Origin: Brevundimonas sp.
GTDB lineage: Bacteria; Pseudomonadota; Alphaproteobacteria; Caulobacterales; Caulobacteraceae
Direction of reading: 5' to 3'
Assembly: GCF_004210735.1 (NCBI RefSeq)
Contig: NZ_SDZL01000005.1
Location: forward strand, 1 to 64,000
DNA length: 64,000 nucleotides
The position numbers and the translations under genes are program-made. Shown here one piece after another: positions 55,302 to 64,000 of this stretch; position 1 is the first letter of the stretch; each line of letters begins with the position of its first letter. The notes beneath the pieces were generated by a model. That model made no database searches and was not told the origin of the DNA. It worked only from the letters and a program-made list of their open reading frames with translations.

Positions 55302-55754
55302 TCAGCGGCGATCTACGGGCGGCGGCGCCTTGCCCCTCTGCCGCAGGGATTCCGCAAAGGCCTCGATCTCGGCCAGGGTTTGGGCGGAGGTCGGGTCGAT
55401 GGGAGTCGAATCGATCTGGCGCATCACGTCCGCCGCGAACGCATCGGGATCGGCCAGGGTCCACTCTAGCCCCGCCACTTCGGCCGCCAGAGCGATGCTG
55501 GTCGTGTTCAGCCCGGCCACGCGCCCCGCGATCTGGGCCGGCGGCGTCAGCGCGGTCGCCGTGGGGAAGTCGGCCCAGCGCGGATAGGTCCGGTTAGCGG
55601 CCACCAACGCCTCGACGCGGGGGGCCAGAGGCGATTCAGGGTCGGTCCGGGGCGCGAATGATCCGGCGCATCCGGCCAGCGCCAGACCCGAAAGGCCCAG
55701 GGCCAGCGGCGTTGAACGGCGACCGAATGTCTTTTTGCGCTGCAGAGCGTTCAT
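55302..55754 (-). CDS. Hypothetical lipoprotein
   Basis: This ~150-aa protein has a lipoprotein signal: ALGLSGLALAGC, with Cys at about residue 29. The mature part has an ANRTYPRWADFPTA segment, a region APPAQIAGRVAGLNTTSIALAAEVAGLEW and a short helical end. I do not recognise a family name. The start is one of two in-frame ATGs (55754 chosen, 55769 possible). It lies on the same strand as glpX, 63 nt apart, and is divergent from phaC. Confidence 0.7.
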   Translation of the reverse strand: MNALQRKKTFGRRSTPLALGLSGLALAGCAGSFAPRTDPESPLAPRVEALVAANRTYPRWADFPTATALTPPAQIAGRVAGLNTTSIALAAEVAGLEWTLADPDAFAADVMRQIDSTPIDPTSAQTLAEIEAFAESLRQRGKAPPPVDRR

Positions 55755-55839
55755 TTCAGCCCCGGTCATATGCCATCATCCGCTTCGGCGGAAGGGTGAC
55801 CGCCCTCGCCCCGCTCCGGAAACGCCCGCAGGAAGCCTC

Positions 55840-57783
55840 ATGTCCAAGCCTCCGACCAAGGTCGCCGCCCCGACCGCGCCGCGCAAGCCGGGCCGCCCGA
55901 CCTCGGCCAAGCGCCCGGCCAAGCCCCGCGTCGCCAAGGCCCCGGCGCCTGAGATGGCTGCTGATCCTGTAATGCCGCCGCAAACCCCGCCGCCCGCGCC
56001 GCCCGCCCCCGGCCTGGGGCTGGAGCAGCAGCAGGCGCTTGAGACCCTGTCCCTGAATCTGGCCAAGGCGGCCATGATCGCCCAGTCGGCCATCGCCGAG
56101 GCGGCCCTGTCCCAGGCCGACCGTCCCGCCGCCCTTTCGCCCGATCCGCTGAACGTCGCGCCGGCGATGAGCGCGGTCATGGCCGGGTTGGCCTCGCGTC
56201 CGGAAAAACTGTTCCAGGCCCAGGCCGACCTGTTCGGCCGCTACATGGACCTGTGGGCTGTCACCACCCGCCGCGCCATGGGCGAGGACACGCCCGCCGC
56301 CCCGTCCGCCGACAAACGGTTCAAGGATCCCGCCTGGAGCGAGAACCCGCTGTTCGACGTGATGCGCCAGTCCTATCTGGTCACTGCGGACTGGATGAAC
56401 GGCCTGATTTCGGGTGTCGAGGATGTGGACCCGTCCGTGCGCCGCCGAGCCGAATTCTTCACCAAACTGCTGACCGACGCTTTTTCGCCGTCGAACTTCC
56501 TGGCCTCCAATCCCGCCGCGCTAAAGGCGTTGGCCGAGAGCAACGGCGAGTCGCTGGTCAAGGGGATGCAGAATTTCGCCGCCGACATCGAACGCGGCGG
56601 CGGCAAACTGTCGATCAGTCAGGCGGACTACGGCCGGTTCAAGGTCGGCGAGAACGTCGCCACCGCCTCGGGCCAGGTCGTCTGGCGCGACGAACTGTTT
56701 GAACTGATCCAGTTCGACCCGGCCACCCCGACCCAGCACGCTATCCCGCTGCTGATCTTCCCGCCGTGGATCAACAAATTCTACATTCTGGACCTGCAGC
56801 CCGGAAACTCGATGATCCGCTGGCTGTCAGCCCAGGGGTTCACCGTCTTCGTCTGCTCCTGGGTCAATCCGGATCGGGACAAGGCCGATTACGGCTTTGA
56901 CGACTATCTGGAAAAGGGCCTGTTCCGCGCCATCGACAAGGTGCGCGAGCAGACCGGTCAGGATGCGATCAACACCGTCGGCTACTGCATCGGCGGCACG
57001 CTGATGGGCGCCGGCCTGGGCCATATGGCGGCCAAAGGCGACACGCGGGTCAACGCCACCACCTTCTTCGCCGCCCAGCACGATTTCGAACAGGCGGGCG
57101 ACCTGCGCCTGTTCACCGACGAACACTGGCTGGCCGAGATCGAGCGAAAGATGGATCAGGCGGGCGGCGTCCTGCCCGGCGCAGCCATGGCCGACACCTT
57201 CAACGCCTTGCGCGCCAACGATCTGATCTGGTCCTTCTTCGTCAGCAACTATCTGCTGGGCAAGGATCCGCCCGCCTTCGACCTGCTGTTCTGGAACGCC
57301 GACCAGACCCGCATGCCCAAGCGTCTGCACCTGGATTATCTGCGCCGGATGTACGGCGAGAACGCCCTGGCCAAGGGCGAGTTCGAGATCGGCGGCGTCA
57401 CCGTCGATCTGTCCAAGGTCAAGACCCCCCTCTATTTCCAGGCGTCCAGGGAAGACCACATCGCACCGATGAACTCGGTCTATCGGTCGGCCAAATTGTT
57501 CGGCGGGCCGGTCACCTACACCCTGGCTGGGTCGGGCCATATCGCCGGGGTGGTCAATCCGCCGGACGCGAAGAAGTATAACCACTGGACCAACGACGCC
57601 CTGCCCGACGCCCTGGTCGACTGGCAGGCCGGAGCGGTCGAACATTCCGGCAGCTGGTGGCCGCACTGGGCCGCGTGGCTGCATGAGCGGTCCGGACCGA
57701 TGGTCCCAGCGCGCGATCCGTCCGCGGGGCCGCTGAAACCCATTGAACCGGCCCCCGGCGCCTATGTGAAAGTAAAGTCTTGA
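55840..57783 (+). CDS. phaC: Poly(3-hydroxyalkanoate) synthase, class I
   Basis: This 647-aa enzyme polymerises 3-hydroxyacyl-CoA into storage polyester granules. The lipase-box-like active site is GYCIGGTLMG, with Cys at about residue 388; the catalytic Asp is in ASREDHIAPMNSVY and the His in LAGSGHIAGVVNPP. The long N-terminal Pro/Ala/Lys stretch (1-60) is a variable region. The start MSKPPTK has AGGAAG upstream; the 35-codon longer ORF is rejected. No phaA/phaB or phasin gene is in the window. Confidence 0.95.
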   Translation: MSKPPTKVAAPTAPRKPGRPTSAKRPAKPRVAKAPAPEMAADPVMPPQTPPPAPPAPGLGLEQQQALETLSLNLAKAAMIAQSAIAEAALSQADRPAALSPDPLNVAPAMSAVMAGLASRPEKLFQAQADLFGRYMDLWAVTTRRAMGEDTPAAPSADKRFKDPAWSENPLFDVMRQSYLVTADWMNGLISGVEDVDPSVRRRAEFFTKLLTDAFSPSNFLASNPAALKALAESNGESLVKGMQNFAADIERGGGKLSISQADYGRFKVGENVATASGQVVWRDELFELIQFDPATPTQHAIPLLIFPPWINKFYILDLQPGNSMIRWLSAQGFTVFVCSWVNPDRDKADYGFDDYLEKGLFRAIDKVREQTGQDAINTVGYCIGGTLMGAGLGHMAAKGDTRVNATTFFAAQHDFEQAGDLRLFTDEHWLAEIERKMDQAGGVLPGAAMADTFNALRANDLIWSFFVSNYLLGKDPPAFDLLFWNADQTRMPKRLHLDYLRRMYGENALAKGEFEIGGVTVDLSKVKTPLYFQASREDHIAPMNSVYRSAKLFGGPVTYTLAGSGHIAGVVNPPDAKKYNHWTNDALPDALVDWQAGAVEHSGSWWPHWAAWLHERSGPMVPARDPSAGPLKPIEPAPGAYVKVKS

Positions 57784-58157
57784 AGCGTCTCGAACCCAAC
57801 CTGCTGCTGGCGATCTCGACCCTGATCCCGCTGATCCTGCTGGTCATGACCGCTAGCTTGTATGGAGAGCCGGGTCATACCGCCAAATATGTGATCCTGG
57901 CCGTCGTCTGTTCGGTATTCTTTGTGCTGTTCAATGGCGTCTGGGCCAAGCGCGCGGGCGTGGTTCGCCCGCCCATGATTCATGCGGACGCCCCGGCCAC
58001 GGCTGCCTGGGCGGGCCTGTTTCCGATGCTGCTGATCCTGGCGGCCGGCATCCCGATCCTGTGGCCGGGTCACGACTATGGCCTGCTGATCATCATCGCG
58101 GCCGTTTGGTTCGGCGTGACGGCGGAATCGGCGCTCAAGGCCCGCCGCGCCGGTTAA
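57780..58157 (+). CDS. Hypothetical small membrane protein
   Basis: This 125-aa protein has about four transmembrane helices (LLLAISTLIPLILLVMTASL, VILAVVCSVFFVLFNGVW, GLFPMLLILAAGIPIL, LLIIIAAVWFGVTAES). It starts with TTG overlapping the phaC stop (TTGA), so it is translated by coupling to phaC. No family is recognised. A link to granule formation would be inference only. Confidence 0.65.
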   Translation: MKRLEPNLLLAISTLIPLILLVMTASLYGEPGHTAKYVILAVVCSVFFVLFNGVWAKRAGVVRPPMIHADAPATAAWAGLFPMLLILAAGIPILWPGHDYGLLIIIAAVWFGVTAESALKARRAG

Positions 58158-58161
58158 GGCG

Positions 58162-59097
58162 TCAGGCCAGGCCCGTCGCCTCGTCCAGGCCCAGCATAAG
58201 GTTCAGGTTCTGCACCGCCGCGCCCGACGCGCCCTTGCCCAGATTGTCCAGCAGGGCGACCAGCCGCGCCTGCTCGCCATTCCGGTCGCCAAAGACATGC
58301 AGCCGCATGCTGTTGGTGCCGTTCAACCCTTCGGGCTCCAGCCCGGTCATCGCCTCGGTCACCTCCAGATCCGCCACCTCGACGAACCGCGCGCCAGTGT
58401 AGTGTTCGACCAGTGCGCCGTGGACCACCTCGATCGACGGCGAACCCGGCAGGGCCGACAGATGTAGCGGAACCTCCACCAGCATCCCCTGGCGATAGGC
58501 GCCGACCGCCGGGGCGAACAGGACGTCACGCTCCAGCCCCGTGTGCCGCGTCATCTCGGGCACATGCTTGTGCTGCAGGCTCAGCCCATAGGCGCGATAG
58601 GCGGTCGATGCGCCCTCAGCTTCGAACTCGGCGATCATGGCCTTGCCGCCGCCGGAATAGCCGGACACGGCGTTGACCGTCACCGGCCAGCCCGCCGGAA
58701 TGAGCCCCGCGCTGACCAGCGGCCGCACCAGGCCGATAAAGCCGGTCGGATAGCAGCCGGGGTTCGACACGCGGGTCGAGCCGGCGATCCTTTCGCGCTG
58801 ATCTGCCGCCATCTCGGCGAAGCCATAGGTCCAGTCCGGATCAACCCGATAAGCGGTCGAGGCGTCGATCACCCGCACCGCCTGATTGTCGATCATCGAC
58901 ACCGCTTCCTTGGCCGCATCGTCCGGCAGGCACAGGATCACCGCATCGGCCGTATTCAGCGCCTCGCGCCGCGCCTCCACATCGCGCCGCCGGTCGCCCA
59001 GCAGCATCAACTGCAGATCCTGGCGCGCCTCCAGCCGCTCGCGGATCTCCAGCCCCGTGGTCCCGGCCTCGCCGTCGATGAAGATGGTGTGGGTCAA
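58162..59097 (-). CDS. argC: N-acetyl-gamma-glutamyl-phosphate reductase (type 2)
   Basis: This 311-aa arginine-synthesis enzyme reduces N-acetylglutamyl phosphate with NADPH. The N-terminal FIDGEAGTTGLEIRERLEA is the short type-2 form; the active Cys is in TRVSNPGCYPTGFIGL (about residue 115). The start is TTG, chosen because GGGAGG lies 7 nt before it; the track's start is another TTG five codons upstream. It overlaps the stop of the upstream membrane protein by 4 nt. Confidence 0.93.
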   Translation of the reverse strand: MTHTIFIDGEAGTTGLEIRERLEARQDLQLMLLGDRRRDVEARREALNTADAVILCLPDDAAKEAVSMIDNQAVRVIDASTAYRVDPDWTYGFAEMAADQRERIAGSTRVSNPGCYPTGFIGLVRPLVSAGLIPAGWPVTVNAVSGYSGGGKAMIAEFEAEGASTAYRAYGLSLQHKHVPEMTRHTGLERDVLFAPAVGAYRQGMLVEVPLHLSALPGSPSIEVVHGALVEHYTGARFVEVADLEVTEAMTGLEPEGLNGTNSMRLHVFGDRNGEQARLVALLDNLGKGASGAAVQNLNLMLGLDEATGLA

Positions 59098-59357
59098 AGA
59101 CCTGCCTCCCAATAGCCAATCAGATGGCCGGTCAACAAAACCGCCAGATAGATCGTCCCGACAATCATCAAGCCGGAGATCGCCATGGCCAGCCAGAAGC
59201 CGAATGGTTTGCTTTCGCGGGTAACAGGCACTCCGTCGGGGGGGCGACTATCAATCAGCCGGCCGGTTCGTAGGCCCGTAGCCAGCATTCGTCCAAAGTA
59301 CCAGAAGGACCACGCCGCCATAGCAAGCAGCAGACAATATCGAACCCAAGTCGGCAT
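59094..59357 (-). CDS. Hypothetical two-helix membrane protein
   Basis: This 87-aa protein has two hydrophobic segments (YCLLLAMAAWSFWYFGRML and FWLAMAISGLMIVGTIYLAVLL) and a short loop between them. No family is recognised. It starts with ATG. It overlaps the argC start and follows the rpsI terminator, so it probably has its own promoter. Confidence 0.6.
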   Translation of the reverse strand: MPTWVRYCLLLAMAAWSFWYFGRMLATGLRTGRLIDSRPPDGVPVTRESKPFGFWLAMAISGLMIVGTIYLAVLLTGHLIGYWEAGL

Positions 59358-59371
59358 GCTGACCTCAAAAG

Positions 59372-59405
59372 AAAAAGGCGCTCCGGGTTTCCCCGAAGCG
59401 CCCTT
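59372..59405 (-). terminator. Rho-independent terminator after rpsI
   Basis: On the minus strand AGGGCGCTTCGGGG / CCCGGAGCGCC forms a strong stem followed by TTTTTCTTTT. It lies 24 nt past the rpsI stop. Confidence 0.8.
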
Positions 59406-59428
59406 GTATTCCCACTCGCGGTGGCGAG

Positions 59429-59917
59429 TTAGCGCTTCGAGAACTGGAACGAACGGCGAGCCTTGGCGCGGCCGTACTTCTTGCGCTCGACGACGCGGCT
59501 GTCGCGGGTCAGGAAGCCGTGCGGCTTCAGGACCTTGCGCAGTTCCGGCTCATAGTGAGTCAGGGCGTGCGACAGGCCGTGGCGGATGGCGCCGGCCTGG
59601 CCCGACAGGCCCGAGCCTTCGACGGTGCAGATCACGTCATACTGGGTGGCGCGGTCGGCCACGTTCAGCGGCTGGGCGACCATCATCTGAAGCACAGGGC
59701 GAGCGAAGTAGGCGTTCAGCTCCTTGCCGTTGACGGTGATCTTGCCGGTGCCGCGCTTCACCCACACGCGGGCGATGGCGTTCTTGCGCTTGCCGGTCGA
59801 GTAAGAGCGGCCAAGGGCGTCGATCTTCGGCTCGCGAACGATCTCTTCCGAGACGGCGGTGCCCATGCCCTTCAGGGCGTCGAAGCCGGTGGCTTCCGTA
59901 GCAGTCACGTCGGTCAT
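59429..59917 (-). CDS. rpsI: 30S ribosomal protein S9
   Basis: This 162-aa ribosomal protein has the conserved core [27 protein letters not shown] to the C-terminal [17 protein letters not shown], whose tail contacts the P-site tRNA. It carries the ~35-residue N-terminal extension seen in alphaproteobacteria. It is two bases after rplM, the usual pair. Confidence 0.97.
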   Translation of the reverse strand: MTDVTATEATGFDALKGMGTAVSEEIVREPKIDALGRSYSTGKRKNAIARVWVKRGTGKITVNGKELNAYFARPVLQMMVAQPLNVADRATQYDVICTVEGSGLSGQAGAIRHGLSHALTHYEPELRKVLKPHGFLTRDSRVVERKKYGRAKARRSFQFSKR

Positions 59918-59919
59918 GC

Positions 59920-60396
59920 TCAGACGCTCCGGGTGTTCTTGGCCGAGGCCGACTTGAAGTCGATGGTCTCGGGCTGTTGGGCTTCGTGGTCGTGCGCGGC
60001 GCCGGCGAACAGGCGCAGGTGCGTCATCTGCTTGCGGGCCAGCGGGCTTTCCTTCGGCAGCATGCGCTCGACGGCCTTTTCCAGGACGCGCTCGGGGAAG
60101 CGGCCGCCCAGCACCTTGGCCGGGGTTGTTTCCTTGACCCCGCCCGGGTGGCCGGTGTGACGGTAGTACACCTTGTCGGTGTTCTTCTTGCCGGTGAACA
60201 CCACCTTGTCGACGTTGGTCACGACGACGTAGTCGCCCATGTCAACGTGCGGGGTGTAGGTCGGCAGGTGCTTGCCGCGCAGGCGGTTGGCGATGAAGGT
60301 CGCGAGGCGGCCCACCACGACGCCTTCGGCGTCGATGTGGATCCACTTCTTTTCGACCTCTGCCGGCTTCATCGAAGCCGTGGTGGTCTTCAACAT
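59920..60396 (-). CDS. rplM: 50S ribosomal protein L13
   Basis: This 158-aa protein runs from [33 protein letters not shown] through [17 protein letters not shown] to [18 protein letters not shown], a standard L13. The track's 32-codon extension is rejected. It is divergent from the PhoX-like gene; the 283 nt between starts hold two AT-rich palindromes, described separately, and nothing else I recognise. Confidence 0.97.
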   Translation of the reverse strand: MLKTTTASMKPAEVEKKWIHIDAEGVVVGRLATFIANRLRGKHLPTYTPHVDMGDYVVVTNVDKVVFTGKKNTDKVYYRHTGHPGGVKETTPAKVLGGRFPERVLEKAVERMLPKESPLARKQMTHLRLFAGAAHDHEAQQPETIDFKSASAKNTRSV

Positions 60397-60504
60397 GGTC
60401 AGGTTCCAGAGACGATGATCTGGCCCATCCCGGAGACCGGAACGAGCGGAAGGCGTGCTGATAGGGGATGCTGCGCCCAAGGTCAATGCCATTGTGCGTC
60501 GCTT

Positions 60505-60526
60505 ATTTGCGCTAAGATACGCAAAT
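60505..60526. promoter_or_regulatory. Inverted repeat ATTTGCG-N8-CGCAAAT
   Basis: A 7-bp perfect inverted repeat with an 8-nt spacer lies in the rplM/phoX-like intergenic region. The size is right for a helix-turn-helix dimer site. Confidence 0.45.
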
Positions 60527-60536
60527 CACGCGTGTT

Positions 60537-60555
60537 TTTTAATACGGTATTAAAA
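60537..60555. promoter_or_regulatory. Perfect 19-bp AT-rich palindrome TTTTAATAC-G-GTATTAAAA
   Basis: Two 9-bp arms are perfectly inverted around a single base, in an AT-rich pocket of an otherwise GC-rich region. It lies 125 nt before the PhoX-like ATG. This is more like a repressor operator or a core promoter element than a terminator, because the stem is almost entirely A/T. Confidence 0.5.
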
Positions 60556-60679
60556 TACCACGCCTCTTCGTGCGATCAGACGTCGCAGATTGCCGTTCGT
60601 CGTCCAATCGTCATCCAATCATAGTTGCCGCGTTACGAACGCCCGGTCTAAGCGGAACCGCAGATCGGGAGTCCAACTC

Positions 60680-62080
60680 ATGCGTTTCCACCGTCGCGGA
60701 CTGATGACCGCGGGCGCAGCCGCGCTGGCCTTCTCCGGCCTGTCGCGTCATGCCCTGGCGTCCGAGGAGACGTACCTTAATCAGGTCGAGGGTTACGGGG
60801 ATCTTGTCCGTGATCCCAGCGGTCTTCTGGATCTGCCTCAGGGGTTCTCGTACCAGATCATCTCCCAGGCAGGCGAAACGATGACCGATGGCCTGCTGGT
60901 CCCGGGCGCCATCGACGGCATGGGTTGTTTTGCCCTGGGTGGTTCGCAGATCGCCCTGGTCCGCAATCACGAGCTGAAACCCAAGAGTATCACCCATCGC
61001 AATCAGGGGCCCGCCGGTATTCGTCAGGAACGGATCGGGCTGATCGACGCCTCGCGCGCCTACGACACCTTCAAGGATGGCCGTCCCCTGCCCGGCGGCA
61101 CGACGACCCTGATCTATGACTTGGAGACCCGCCGCACCGTGCGTCAGCACCTGTCCCTGGTCGGCACCAGCACCAACTGCTGCGGCGGCGTCACGCCTTG
61201 GGGCAGTTGGCTGACCTGCGAGGAGACGGAAGAGACCCCGGCCGACGCCGACGTGACCCGCGAACACGGCTATGTCTTCGAGGTCCCCGCCCGCGCCATG
61301 GGCTTGGTCGAGGCCGTGCCGCTCAAGGCCATGGGCCGCTTCGAACACGAGGCTGTCTGCATCGATCCGCGCACCGGCATCGTCTACCTGACCGAAGACA
61401 AGGTCGACAGCCTGTTCTACCGCTTCATCCCCGAAACGCCGGGCGAACTGACCAGGGGCGGACGGCTTCAGGCCATGGCGTTCCGGGGCCACAAGGGCGC
61501 CGACACCACCAACCACAAGAACCGTGCCTGGGCCGTCGGCGACTGGCGCGAAGTGGTCTGGATCGACGTGGACGACGTCGAAAGCCCGAACGGCGACCTG
61601 CGGATGCGCGGCCACGCCGACGGCGCGGCCCTGGTGGCGCGGGGCGAGGGTATCGTCTGGGGCGACGGCGAGATGTGGCTGACCGCGACCTCGGGCGGCC
61701 CGCTGCAACGCGGCCAGATCATGCGCTACGTCCCCTCGCCCCAGGAAGGCCGTCGCGGCGAGGCGCGTCGTCCGGGGCGCATCCAGCTGTTTGTCGAAAG
61801 CGCCGACGAAAAGACCCTGAACATGGGCGACAACCTGACGGTCGCACCGTGGGGTCATCTGGTGGTGTGTGAGGACAATTACTCCGACACTGTCCGCAAT
61901 CACATCAAGGGCGTGACGCCGGATGGCCGCGTCTACACGATCGGCCGCAACGTCTTCACGGGAAACGCCGAGTTCGCGGGGGCCACCTTCTCGCCCGATG
62001 GGCAGGTGCTGTTCGTGAACATCATGTACCCCGGCCTGACGATCGCGATCAGAGGGCCGTGGTCCTCGGTCCGGACATGA
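60680..62080 (+). CDS. PhoX-like DUF839 phosphatase, Tat-exported
   Basis: This 466-aa secreted protein begins [20 protein letters not shown], a twin-arginine signal, so it is exported folded. The DUF839/PhoX domain shows [52 protein letters not shown] and [16 protein letters not shown]; the Cys-Cys and Glu residues match the metal-binding pattern of PhoX alkaline phosphatases. GGGAG lies 9 nt before the ATG. It could supply phosphate from organic esters. The 3' end overlaps the convergent ctaA by 32 nt. Confidence 0.85.
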   Translation: MRFHRRGLMTAGAAALAFSGLSRHALASEETYLNQVEGYGDLVRDPSGLLDLPQGFSYQIISQAGETMTDGLLVPGAIDGMGCFALGGSQIALVRNHELKPKSITHRNQGPAGIRQERIGLIDASRAYDTFKDGRPLPGGTTTLIYDLETRRTVRQHLSLVGTSTNCCGGVTPWGSWLTCEETEETPADADVTREHGYVFEVPARAMGLVEAVPLKAMGRFEHEAVCIDPRTGIVYLTEDKVDSLFYRFIPETPGELTRGGRLQAMAFRGHKGADTTNHKNRAWAVGDWREVVWIDVDDVESPNGDLRMRGHADGAALVARGEGIVWGDGEMWLTATSGGPLQRGQIMRYVPSPQEGRRGEARRPGRIQLFVESADEKTLNMGDNLTVAPWGHLVVCEDNYSDTVRNHIKGVTPDGRVYTIGRNVFTGNAEFAGATFSPDGQVLFVNIMYPGLTIAIRGPWSSVRT

Positions 62081-63116
62081 ACAGCCGGGGCTGGGACCGC
62101 AGCACCAGCCACAGGTTCAGCGTCGCCAGCGCCAGCACGACAGCGGCGCCCGCCTGATGCAGGCCGCCCAGCCACGCCGGCACGGCGTGGACCAGGGTAA
62201 CGATCCCCAGCCCCGCCTGCAGCCACACCGCGACCGCCAGCACAAACGCTGCGAACCCCAGCCCCTCGGCCAGCCGCCAGCGCCACGCCTGGAAGGCATA
62301 GACCGTGGCGAACAGCATCAGCGCATAGGCCGTCATCCGGTGATTGAACTGCACCAGCGCCTGATCGTGCAGGAAGGTCAGTCCGCCCTTTGACCAATCG
62401 GCCGGCGGCAGGAAGTCACCGTTCATCAGCGGCCAGTCCGTATAGATGAAGCCGGCCTTGGCCCCGGCCACCAGTCCGCCCAGCAAACACTGCATGAACA
62501 CCAGGCCCAGCAGCACGGCCGCGCCGCGGGTCCAGCCCCTGGGCGATCGCCCGTGCGCCTCGCCGTTCAGGGCCTCCAGCCCGGTCCAGATCAGGCCCAT
62601 GAAGATCACCAGCGCCAGCCCCAGGTGGATCGTCAGCCGCTCCGGCGCCACATCAACCCGTTCCGACAGGCCACTGGTCACCATCCACCAGCCGATCAGC
62701 CCCTGCAGCCCGCCCAGCCCCAGCAGCACCACACACCGCAGCATCAACCGCTGCGGCAGTCGGCGCAGAACGACGAAGATCAGGAACGGCACGGCGAAGG
62801 CCACGCCGATCAACCGCCCCAGCAGCCGGTGGAACCACTCCCAGAAGAAGATGCCCTTGAATTCGCCCAGCGTCATGCCGGCGTTCACCTGGGCGTACTG
62901 GGGGATCAGCTTGTATTTCTCGAAGGCGTCGTTCCAGTCGGCCGCGTTCATCGGCGGCAGCGCGCCCATGATCGGCTTCCATTCCGTGATCGACAGGCCC
63001 GAGCCCGTCAGGCGGGTGACACCGCCCACCACCACCATGGCGAACACCAGGGCCGCACAGGTGAACAGCCAGATTGCGACCGCGCGACTGCGGTCCCTGC
63101 TGACAAAACGGTTCAT
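62049..63116 (-). CDS. ctaA: Heme A synthase (COX15/CtaA)
   Basis: This 355-aa inner-membrane protein with eight transmembrane helices oxidises heme O to heme A for cytochrome oxidase. The heme-ligand histidines are in [32 protein letters not shown] and [28 protein letters not shown] is the type-2 (alphaproteobacterial/mitochondrial) loop. The 47-codon ORF extension is rejected. No cytochrome oxidase genes are in the window. Confidence 0.95.
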   Translation of the reverse strand: MNRFVSRDRSRAVAIWLFTCAALVFAMVVVGGVTRLTGSGLSITEWKPIMGALPPMNAADWNDAFEKYKLIPQYAQVNAGMTLGEFKGIFFWEWFHRLLGRLIGVAFAVPFLIFVVLRRLPQRLMLRCVVLLGLGGLQGLIGWWMVTSGLSERVDVAPERLTIHLGLALVIFMGLIWTGLEALNGEAHGRSPRGWTRGAAVLLGLVFMQCLLGGLVAGAKAGFIYTDWPLMNGDFLPPADWSKGGLTFLHDQALVQFNHRMTAYALMLFATVYAFQAWRWRLAEGLGFAAFVLAVAVWLQAGLGIVTLVHAVPAWLGGLHQAGAAVVLALATLNLWLVLRSQPRLFMSGPRTTAL

Positions 63117-63251
63117 TCGACGCCCGACGCTGGTCCGGATAAGGTGACGCCGCCTTTGATCCGGCGACGACCGGGGCGGTATGCCCCTCTCTCGTGGCAA
63201 GATCGAGTCGCATTCCGCGGACTTTACGCCGCAACCCATCCGGAGCCGGGC

Positions 63252-63503
63252 GTGCAATACACCGAAATCCTCATCGCCTTGGTCGGCGTGGTCATTCTGG
63301 CGGTCATCGCCGATCAGTTATCCGGTCGGCGGGGCGTGGCGGCCACCCTGCTGGTGTCCGGCGTCGGCGCGGCCTGCGGCGCCTTTCTAGCCATTCGCGT
63401 CTTCGCCATCTCGACGCTTGAGGACTGGACCTGGTTGCTGTGGGCCCTGGTCGCCTCGGTCATCTGCCTGGTCGCCTACTTCCTGTTCAGGAACAAGCGC
63501 TGA
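63252..63503 (+). CDS. Small membrane protein
   Basis: This 83-aa protein has three hydrophobic segments ([54 protein letters not shown]). The start is GTG with GGAG upstream. No family is recognised with confidence. It overlaps the DUF2842 gene by one base (TGATG), so the two are co-translated. Confidence 0.6.
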   Translation: MQYTEILIALVGVVILAVIADQLSGRRGVAATLLVSGVGAACGAFLAIRVFAISTLEDWTWLLWALVASVICLVAYFLFRNKR

Positions 63504-63709
63504 TGGGCGCGCGCAGCCGCCGCTTCATCGCCACCATCGGCGTGGTTCTGTTCCTGATCTTCTTCGTCTGGGCGGTCGTGTCGATCGGCGCGATCCTGCC
63601 CAAATCGCCCTGGATCGACCTGCTGTTCTACGGCGTCGCCGGTATCGCTTGGGGCGTGCCCATCATCCCGCTGCTACGCTGGGCTGAACGTGGGTCAAAG
63701 GGCGGCTGA
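63503..63709 (+). CDS. DUF2842 membrane protein
   Basis: This 68-aa protein has two membrane helices ([25 protein letters not shown] and [19 protein letters not shown]) and a basic N-terminus. The end [11 protein letters not shown] is typical of DUF2842, a small alphaproteobacterial family with no known function. It starts with ATG at the stop of the previous gene. Confidence 0.8.
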   Translation: MGARSRRFIATIGVVLFLIFFVWAVVSIGAILPKSPWIDLLFYGVAGIAWGVPIIPLLRWAERGSKGG

Positions 63710-63720
63710 CAAAAGCGAAC

Positions 63721-63747
63721 GGGCGGCCCGATCGCTCAGGGCCGCCC
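63721..63747. terminator. Probable bidirectional terminator
   Basis: A 9-bp perfect stem GGGCGGCCC / GGGCCGCCC with a 9-nt loop lies between DUF2842 and the convergent tRNA-Pro. The T-tract is weak on both strands (CTTTTG on the minus side). Confidence 0.5.
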
Positions 63748-63779
63748 GCTGCAAAACCAAACGAACCGAGCGGTTCAAA

Positions 63780-63856
<77 letters not shown>

Positions 63857-63916
63857 AAGGCGCTCCCTATAGACGGCGTCCCGTCGCCCCGCAAACCCTA
63901 AAAGCAGGCATTGCGC

Positions 63917-64000
63917 TTATCTTTGCAGAACGGCCTCAAGGCGCGCTTGGGCGCCTTCCAGTTCGATCAGAATGGCGGCCAGCCGATCATCATCTGCGGC
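63917..64000 (-). CDS. C-terminal end of an unidentified gene
   Basis: The last 27 codons and a TAA stop are in the window; the gene enters from the right edge. The encoded end, RLAAILIELEGAQARLEAVL, is a Leu/Glu/Ala-rich helix that could be a coiled coil. Too little is visible for identification. The tRNA-Pro follows 60 nt downstream on the same strand. Confidence 0.5.
   Translation of the reverse strand, partial: AADDDRLAAILIELEGAQARLEAVLQR

Overview
The window is a GC-rich, gene-dense piece of an alphaproteobacterial chromosome, most likely Caulobacterales and probably Brevundimonas or a close relative. This is inferred from gene content and order, not from a database search. Supporting signs are a PDH E1-beta that begins with a lipoyl domain next to pdhA, ftsB and eno; the run dusB-ntrY-ntrX-dat-hfq-hflX; a two-domain cold-shock protein; an NDUFS4-type complex I subunit; DUF2842; and a PopA-like receiver/degenerate-GGDEF protein.

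Layout. 1-7.5 kb: pdhB (only its start), pdhA, ftsB, eno, a VOC protein, a lipoprotein, rpmF, then a minus-strand run lipA-ratA-lhgO-like-GNAT. 7.7-17 kb: an Aas-type AMP ligase, DoxX, an extradiol dioxygenase, wrbA, a metalloprotease-like pair, an overlapping trio (GPH sugar transporter, mazG, DUF1643) and a Na+/H+ antiporter. 17-24.3 kb: hflX, hfq, a D-amino-acid transaminase, ntrX, ntrY and dusB, all on the minus strand. 24.3-37 kb: ispDF, a membrane spermidine-synthase-like protein, cinA, tusA, a YihY protein, a PopA-like gene, mfd, sdhE and recG. 36.9-42.1 kb: envelope genes (GT25 glycosyltransferase, DUF3089, hldD, hldE, kdsA) for LPS inner core. 42.2-46.8 kb: sseA, a DAACS symporter behind a solute-binding lipoprotein, and a cystathionine beta-lyase.

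46.8-49.3 kb is the clear accessory segment. A tRNA-Arg gene is split: its 3' part lies at 46788-46835 and its 5' part at 49285-49327. The ends carry an imperfect 18-bp direct repeat. Between them are a WcbI-type/TPR gene, a short truncated ORF, a T7-type tail-fibre remnant and a complete tRNA-Arg(UCU) that seems to replace the broken one. No integrase remains.

49.3-64 kb returns to core genes: an NDUFS4-like subunit, a LytS-type kinase, tRNA-Pro, DUF192, a double cold-shock protein, tRNA-Glu, recJ, glpX, phaC, argC, rpsI-rplM, a PhoX-like phosphatase, heme A synthase, small membrane proteins, a second tRNA-Pro and the 3' end of an unidentified gene.

Working together: PDH, lipoate synthase, enolase, GlpX, SdhE, NDUFS4 and CtaA serve central carbon and respiratory metabolism. 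NtrYX, Hfq, HflX, the PopA-like protein and the cold-shock protein are regulatory. HldD/E, KdsA, GT25 and FtsB act on the envelope and division. Genes are very tightly packed; many neighbours overlap by 1-4 nt and several convergent pairs overlap at their stops. No rRNA, CRISPR array or intact IS element was seen.
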